A stretch of DNA of 62,000 nt from Tubiluchus corallicola (Eukaryota > Priapulida > Priapulimorpha > Priapulimorphida > Tubiluchidae): NCBI GenBank assembly GCA_030141605.1, contig JAQGDQ010000217.1:1-62000 (forward strand), read 5' to 3'. Both the position numbers and the translations under genes were made by a program. Position 1 is the first letter of the stretch; each line of letters begins with the position of its first letter. This document shows, in pieces, positions 39,401 to 48,400 of this stretch. Below the pieces are notes generated by a model. The model saw only the letters and a program-made list of their open reading frames with translations. It made no database searches and was not told the DNA's origin.

Positions 39401-42400
39401 TTTAGATTTCTAACCAAACATGATTATTTCCCAAAACTTTGCAATGTAATTTTAGTTTAGTTTTTTACTTTGGTCATTTTTACAGCTCGATGAATATGGT
39501 GTTAATGAGACGACCGCTGTTCAGTTGGCTGGACTTCATGCACAGGTTGTTATTGGCGAATTTGAGGAGAAACGTCTGGAGAGGTACGACATGGTTTCGG
39601 AGTTCCTTCCACAGCGTATTATCAAGCAAAAGCCAAAATACAATTGGCAAGAGGCAGTTTCTGAAGCCCACAAGGTATGCTTTTCATACATAGCCATTTA
39701 GATATATTGACCGTCTTAGCATTTTGTGTGAGAGTATGAGATACTTAAAGAAAGTATCACCAGAAATCTTTGTTGTATTGAATTGCATTATAAAAATGTG
39801 TTAGAGAGAATTTAGTGCATATTTGCATTGCAGCAATATGGTATGGGAAAGCCTACCTTAGTAGCCAAAGTTTGGTATTTAACTTGTGTAAAGCAGTTTC
39901 CACTATACGGATGTACTCTATTTCCGGCCACATACAAAGGGAACTGGGCATATGGCAATGATGTGCATTTGGCTGTTCATGTTGATGGGGTATTCTTCTT
40001 AGATAGGGCCACGAAAGAAATATGGTAAGCTTATATTTTACTTAAGAGTTTTGAGATTAGTTGTCCAAATTGTTCATTTTAGATAAATAATTTGTACATT
40101 ACATCATGCAGACAAACAGGCTACCATAGCTGGTTAAAAAATTAATAAACAGCTGAGATTTCAAGATAAATCCCAATTAATTAATCGGAAATATAACGTT
40201 CATTTCTACTTTTAATTTTTGTCAAAATTGAACAAAAGTCCATCTTTTTTTCAGTCTTATAATGTTTAATAGAAATAAATTTTTGTGAAATAGTGGCTTC
40301 TTTCAGCATTTTTAATACATTACAGGTACAACTATAGATACGATGACTTTGTCAGCATTACTCAAGTGCCTGGGGAAGATTGTGTAAACTTTGAACTGTC
40401 CAATGAGGCTGCAGATGTACAAAAAAGTTTTACATTCCGCACACCCGACAAAGATGATCTTGCTGGTCTTATATCGAGTTATTCACCAAATTTAGCAAAC
40501 TGGCTGCGGCTAAAGAGGACCCCTTCTAGAAAGGTCAGTGTAGAGTCACAACTGTAGAGTGTAGTGAGTTATTATTAACAGTGTTCGTGATTAGCTTTTT
40601 TTACTATTATATTGGTTTTCCAGTTTATTCGTCCCAAGGATGTAGCAAAATTACAGGAGGAAGTTATCAAATGTCGAATGTCGCTGGTAGAGAGTGGAAT
40701 TCTGCGAAGGCCAAATTATGAAACCGGGTCTATATTCATGAATACTCTTAGAAAGTAAGTTGTTGCACTTACGTTTTTATGATCAATTCTACATGCTGCA
40801 AGCCATAATTCAGTACTCAGTGGCAAGCCCTACTTAAAGTAGATGGTTGTGACGTCATCAGAATTTGGCTCATTGTCAAGGTTAATTTTCTGGGATGGAA
40901 CTCACAGACATGTCTTAACTATGTTCCCTTGCTAATACACCCTCCCTCAGTGAGGTGAGTAGCCAGAATCAGTATGGCGAGTAAAAGCACTAGGAGTGAG
41001 TATCAAGCATGACAATCAGTCTTCTGCTCTCTGACCAGCTTCAGTGTTGGTCAACTTCATTCATGAAATACATCCACACTTTGATTTGTAAATCGCAGTA
41101 TTATTTCAATGTAAATTAAGTATTTGCAGATTTCACGAGTGGTATGAACTTTGTTCAATCATCCAGAAGCATGGATCAGTTGAGTCCTATTTAGTTTAGT
41201 AAGTTTGTCTGTGGATGATCAGCCTTTTCAGGAAGAACACTAGAAAATTTATATGCAAATTTTATGTAGAGCAGTCTTTAATGTCACTTTGAATGAAAAT
41301 AATTGTGTTGTTCTTTACTTAGCAAATTTTGTATAGCAAATATTGTAGATTCTATACTGTACTGTGACTAACTGATTTTTGTGTTACAGTGCTATAGTAA
41401 ACTGATGCCATAGCTATTTCTGCTTATTACATTTCATGCTGTTTACTAGATTCAAGAAAGGCACATTGCCAAAACTGAAGGAGGAAGAAGAAGCAAAGAT
41501 ATTTAAGGCATATCGTGCAGATTATTGGTCATGGTCTAGTGCTTCCATTCAACAGCCATTGAGTGTAATCGCTGATGAAGATGGAGCGCTGAAGCTCTTC
41601 TTGTCCATCTTAGTTTTCTCTGGTCTGGCAAAATCAGGTACTTCCAATTTTATAGAACGTGCATGTTTGTGGAAAAACGACCTACATTTGTATATGCAAC
41701 AACAGATGGCCTGAAAGATGTACTTGCTCAGATCACTGTTTATTGTGAGAAGTGTGTTCTTTAGCACTTTATTAAGATTGTCTTAGTTTTAGATTCAACA
41801 TTGTATTTTTAGGGTAGATTGTTTTCTGCTGCTTTTACAGTAGGCGCTGCTTAATAGACTCACGGTTAATAGACTCAATCACTTAATTGACTCAAAAATG
41901 CCTGGTACGGGCTGCTTCTATTCAAATATACATAAAAACTATCAGTAATTGGCTCCAATAACTGCGCATAATTGACTCAATATATTTCCTTCACCTATTT
42001 AAAATAAGATATTTTTATGTGCCCAAAGAGCCTTTCTACTTTTATGTCATCTTAACTTCCCTTTTGTGCACTATGTATTCAGAAACAATCATGTTAAGTA
42101 CCGTTTTGTTTGTAAGCAGGTATGTTTATCATGCACTAACACTCTAGCGTAGCGGTTTTGCTTTGAATCTGTTACCTGCTCGCCCACTGTTACCCAAAGA
42201 ATTTCTGGAAGCTAAGCATTTAATCACGTGCCTAGCGGTTTCCTTTTGATGCTCTCGTTGCAAATCACCCTTTCAAGCTTAATGAGTTAATAGTCGAATA
42301 TGCAGGTACAGTAATCAGCCGGGTATTCCTTGTGACTTACAAGAGTAAACATCGTACAGCAAATAAGGGCAATGTAAGTGAGCAGACAATTCAGAACTGC

Positions 42401-45400
42401 TTTAGTCACACACAACAATAGATTTTCAACATTTTAATAATTACGAGAACTTTGTGGGCCAACTTTTCACTTGAAAATGAAACAGCCGACTTTGAAGGAA
42501 TTTTTGTAATTTTTGCAAATAAACAGACTTAGAAAAGTCTGTGGTTTAGAAAGTATATTTTTTAATTTACTGCTAATTCACTTATATAAATTAATATTTT
42601 AAAATATGTTTTCTAATTTTTAACTGCACAAAGGAATTTAGGCATTACTTCGTTTCTAAAATTCATTAAAAACATTAAGCTGGTGACTCATAGTTCTATA
42701 GCTGTAATACTACAGCCATCGGTTAATAGGTTTTGTCGGTTAATCGGGTGAAAACATATCGGTCCCAAAGTTGAGTCTATTAAGCGGTGCCTACTGTATT
42801 TAATAACGTCTTCAAGGAAACCTAGTTGTTAACGATTTTCCTTAATTTAGTAAGGGAATCATTTGGATATTTTAAGTTAGCCTTTAACAACACAGATGCT
42901 AATTTCCATGTAAGCTACTTTGTCTTGTGTTTAGGAGGATATAATTTCTCTGGTGACGAGAATGAGTTAATACAGATTATGATCCAGAAGGCACTGTCAA
43001 GTGATAATTTAAGGAATGAGTTTTTCCTGCAGCTGATAAAACAAACCACTGACCATCCAGGTAAGCCAAGCCACTAGCCATCCAGATAAACCAAACAACT
43101 GACCATCCATGTATCCAAATGTAGCTGTTTGTTGCTTATTTCAAGTAATTTCATTCTTACTGATTATTACCATATAAATTATCAATTTCTGGCATTGTCT
43201 TGTTTTTATTTTCAATCATCATCATCATCACCTTCATTATCAGTGTCCTTATTACTGATCCTGTTACCAGCACCACCACTATCATACGGTATCGTCATCT
43301 TCCTCGTCGCCAACACAATCACTGCTATCATCGCCACTGTCATTTCCGCCACCACAACATTCGTACTCATCATTATGACCAGCATTATCAAACTTGCCAC
43401 CATAATCATGGTCGTCAGCATCGTCATTTTCACTGTTGTTGTTATCATTATCTTTATTTGGCAGTTGTTACAAATCTGTATTTCAGAACCAAACAATCGG
43501 GTGAATGTTGCACATTGGCAACTATTGGCTGTTGCATCAACTGTACTCACTCCCGCTGATAAACATGTAACAACGTACTTGCAAGCACATTTGAAGCGCT
43601 GTGCAGCAGAACACGCTAGTGAAGAGGGACAGTATGCATACTACTGCCAAAAAGTAAGTAATGTTACTTTTAATTACTGTGATATTAATTATCTGTTTGC
43701 CCAACCTTTTTCATAAATAATAAAATAGAAGCACTGTTGACAATAATGTACAATATGTGTGCAGTGAAATCTGAGAAAATTTATCTGTTTGTTCCTCTGA
43801 AGTTTGTTTGGTTTTTTAAGGCACTGGCAAAAATGTTAGAAACAAAGGTAGTGCGAAAATTTCCACCATCGTCTCATGAAATTTCAAATCTAAGGTTACG
43901 GTAAGGATGTTCAGTTAATTGTCCATATTATAAATTTTTCTTGCTTTGATCTCTTGAATGACAAATGTCTCAATGGTCTTTTCCCTTCATAGTATGCATT
44001 AGTTAACTTGGCATTTGATGAAAAGTAATACAACCAGTATTGGCAGGAATAAAGATACAAAGTACTTACAATTATGCATATGTAGATTAACTTTGTGTAG
44101 CCATGTTAATTTGGTATTCGGTTTTTAAATTTTTAAATGAGCTGCCTATTTTTGAGTGAAAGGCAAGTGAAACTGATCATGAGTTACTGAGAACTCTTTC
44201 TTTTTAAATTTGTTTTTGCAGCAAACTATGTAAATAGGAATTTAACATATAAATGATATTACATATTTCACAATTAACTGTGCTTTTTACTGATCCATGC
44301 TGGGTCAGCCAGAAGTTAGTGGACATAATGAAAAGACTATCTATTTTTCTTGTTTTTTGACTGAAGTTAAATGCTTTCCATAGCTCCTTTTTGTGTGTCA
44401 CTTAGTGGTGGTGTTTAAAATCTGAATTTCAGCTTTACATATTAAAATTATTTTTTGTTTCAGGCACAAAATGTCTGCAATGGTGCACTTCTACAATGGA
44501 CAAACCAGAATAATGGAATTTGATTCGACGGCTACATTTGCTGATGTAAGTTTATGTGAAAGTAAACGATTTTTACCTTGTATGTGTAGCTCATGAGAAT
44601 AGCATCTTATATTTATTATGAAAATATTGTAACGGCAACGTTAGTGATCATGAATTTTAAAGTAGTTAAGGTTCAATAATTCTCTTATAACTAAAGTTCT
44701 TAGTTTAAGCTTTTTGTCATGTATATGTTACAAGCAATGCATAAAATGTAAGCAATTTATAAAATTCCTGGACACTTTATATAATACCAATTCATTTCAA
44801 GAATAGTGTAAAATAAATGTTTTTACTGCGGCTTTTTCATATGCACAATACCGAAGATATATACAAAATGCATAAAGTGACTTTGACAAAGTGTAAAACG
44901 AAAATAATTCGCATTGAATCTAACCTTTCTGAGATATTTTATACATTACCTAGGTATTTTGCAGAATGGCATAGTCAGTGTACTAAATTAAGTAAGCATT
45001 TTAAGTAAGCGGATGAGGATATGTTTTGTTGGTGATAGATGCGACATCAGTATCTCTGACATGCCGCTTGACAACATGGTCCACTTCCCATGCCTAGGAA
45101 CAGCTGTACTTCCAAAAAGGCACAGTGCAACAAGTAGCTTCGCTTTATCCTGTATTTGAAATGCGTCTAGTATGTCACCGGCATTGTCATGCTTGAAAGA
45201 GCCAACATCTAGAGCATCAAGTCCATCATAATAAAACACAACCTTTATTGGTCAGCACAGGTTATCAAATTGAGCAAGACCACGTTTCCTCATCAGCATC
45301 TGCAAATTCTCTTCAGTAAACTCTCAACTGAGAGAAGATCTCCAGGTTGCCCTCTTTGTTACCACAAAGGTTGATTAAAATTCATACTCAAACAAGCAAA

Positions 45401-48400
45401 GCAAACAAGAATCAAAGTTTAAACATTTGAAAATCAAGGCCAGTATTGGACCATCCACAGTTAAACCTAGCACTTTGAAGACAAATGATGAGAAGAGAAG
45501 AAAAAACGGCTACTGTTCAAAATCAACATTCAACAATATCAACCATGTGACTTCTACCAACTCGCGAATGTTGTCAGTGTCTCTGAATATTCCGTGCAAG
45601 CATTGCTGTTCTGAATCATCATTGTCACCACTACAGTAGAGGAATGTTATTGGGAGAAGCTTAAATTCTTGGATATAAGAAATAATATATCTCAGTGAGC
45701 AAATAAACCAAACGTATTTACCTTACAAATTTGCAAGCGCACTGAAACATGACTTTTTCAGATGTTCCTTAAACTTTAATTGCTCTATACAAAATGCTTA
45801 AGAAAATTACATCAAAACAATGGACTATCAGTTCTGTTTACATTAATTAAATTTCATTCAGCATTCTATAATGCCCAGAAAAAGTACATCCAAAATTTAA
45901 GAATCGTGCAGTTTATCTAATGAAACTTTTGCATTTTATATAATGCCTAGGAAAAGTGCTGAAGACATTATTTTGGCACCCCATAAAATGCCTAGGCATT
46001 CTGTAGTATTCCTGGTTTCACATTCTGCGTGTAACATATATATATGTGCTTGCAAAGCAAAATCGTCCATAAGTCAGCAATTAAACTTTTCTAGTTATTC
46101 ACATATCCTGAATCTCCATTTCATGAGGATCATTTTGATACCAAGCTCATTGCTTTATGTTATTTCTAAGCTGAAAAAATCCACGTTGAAGTTGAGGTGC
46201 AGGCTATGCAGTGAAAAACATAATCTCATAGGAGAGTGTAGTTGCTATGGACTTTGCAAAAACACTTTGAAGTTATGTTTAAATCCAGTAAATGATTCTC
46301 CCTGACGAATATTTGGGCTTGTCAACAGAAAAAACCCGAAGCAAAATGGCTGCTTCCACGAGTTACTATCGGAGCTTGAAAATACAAGTTTTTTACAGTT
46401 GCAGTACTAGTTTCTAGGCAGAAAAATAGACATGGGGTTATAAAATTAAATTTTTAGTACTTTTTGGACATTTTCTTGATAATTTGGTGCTAGAATATAA
46501 AAGTCCAATATATTTAGCATTTGTTTTTATAAAAAACAAAAAATTAACATTAGACCAAAATTTTGGTCTATTCTACTTTGAAGCATCATAACGTAGTTTT
46601 AATTACTTTTGTCAATTTTCTCATCCATTGGTTATCACGGAAACCTGTTCTTTGTCTTCTTTCTGTAAGTTACACAAATATTGTCTGTTGAAGTGTTAAC
46701 ATCACATTTTCTCCTTAGATTACTTCTATAGTTAGTGAGACGCTTGGTATAGACGAGAAGACAAAGGGCTATGGCATGTATGGATATCTTGGCTCTCTTA
46801 TGCATAGTTTACCATCTACAGAGAATGCTGGGGATAATCTATACCGGTGTGAAAAACTGGCCAAAGGCGAGAAAAAGACTTTTGAAGCCAAATTCTACTT
46901 TAAGGTGATTTAAATTTAATAATACGTTTGTAGCCATTCTACCATTTATTCCTGCAATTTAATTTTGAGTTAAAGTATATAAAGTATATATATATTTAAG
47001 ATATGTAAATGTAAAATATCTCTCTCTTAGATTTAAACTAGAGATATTATTATTATTTTGACCACCCGCAGAATATGCACTACATTTAAGTGATGTGATT
47101 CTTTATAGTTAAGATAATATCTCAGGACTTGGATGCTAATAGACAACATAATTCCTATTGCCGCATACTATACATTTAGTTTTCTGTGCCCAGGTTATTG
47201 GCCACACTGCAGATAATAATCAATAATCCGTTATCTTAACAGTAAATTAAATACATCTAGCCAATGAGCTTAATGTTGGTCGTGTCTTTTGATCATGTCC
47301 CTCGAACAATTGCATGTCTTAACTTAATTCTTGTAATTTATTCATAAATGTTGCCTAGCTAGTTTACAGTAATTAGTTTTCTTCATTGTTTTTTTAGAAA
47401 CACTTGTTCATGGAACCTGAAATGAATGAGAATGATGAGCTCGACAAAGAATTTGTGTTTTGTCAGTTGCTAGAAAACATCCGTGATGATCGCTTCCCAC
47501 TTTCTTATCAAGAATGTGTATGTGATATTATGCTCTCTGAGTTGCTTGCTTACAACGTAACTCTGTAAATAATTTTTTTCATCTTTGTTATTTTGCAGCT
47601 TTTCCACTTAGGTATTTTTCAATATGGGGGCAACATATGCATTATTTTCTCCAGCAGCAATGATACTAGATATAGAATGTTCCAAGACATTGATGATACT
47701 ATTTCGTGGGCATAAACTTAAGACATCTATGACATCTGCATATGACAGAGAGTATTTTACTATTTTTTGTTCTAATGGGAACAAGCTCAGGACAAAATTT
47801 AACGAACAGTAAGGAGCTAGATACCAGTCCCACCATAACTATCTACATTAAGCAGCCTATTATTGAGTCCTGGATTCTGGTTTACGGAATGCTAAACTGT
47901 ATACTGAAGTTTCCGGCTATAGTATGTGTAATCGTTAGGGCAACTTTGCGAGCTTGGCCCAGTGATTAGCTTCATTTTAGAGACAGCAGGCTTACGTACT
48001 CCAAGTTAACGATTTCATTAGCATGATTTTCAGATTTCTAGAGTAAGATATGATTGCATAAGTGGTTGGGTTAATTATTCTTACCTTGGACTACTATGTA
48101 AATGAATTCCTGTAGTATAATCACACGTGCCATGTGTTTTGTATTTATTTTGTTAAATATGATGTAGGTCACCAGTTAAGTATTGAGGCGAATCTTCTTC
48201 ATTCCTTTGTTGGAGGTTTTAACTACACGAAAAACTTCTACAAGTTAGCTTTTAATGACTAAAATTCTCAAGCCAGATCTTACCTGACATTAATAATGCA
48301 ATTTCCTTGTTGTCGTTGACTGCTTTTTTTCAGCTTAGAATACTGAGTGTTTTTGCCTGTGTGTGAAAATCTGGTTTTAGGCAGCTTGAGAACTTAGTTC

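Larger units (their letters stand above)
40755..41449. other. intron 22, with a SINE and a candidate cassette exon
   Basis: Contains a minus-strand 5S-type SINE (40940-41055) and a possible 69-base exon at 41130-41198 (separate entries). Confidence 0.55.

Noticed and set aside
43129-43716. A 195-codon ORF read as one gene
   Set aside because: Only its 3' part (43487-43653) is a myosin exon; the rest is intron made of ATC/CAC triplets.
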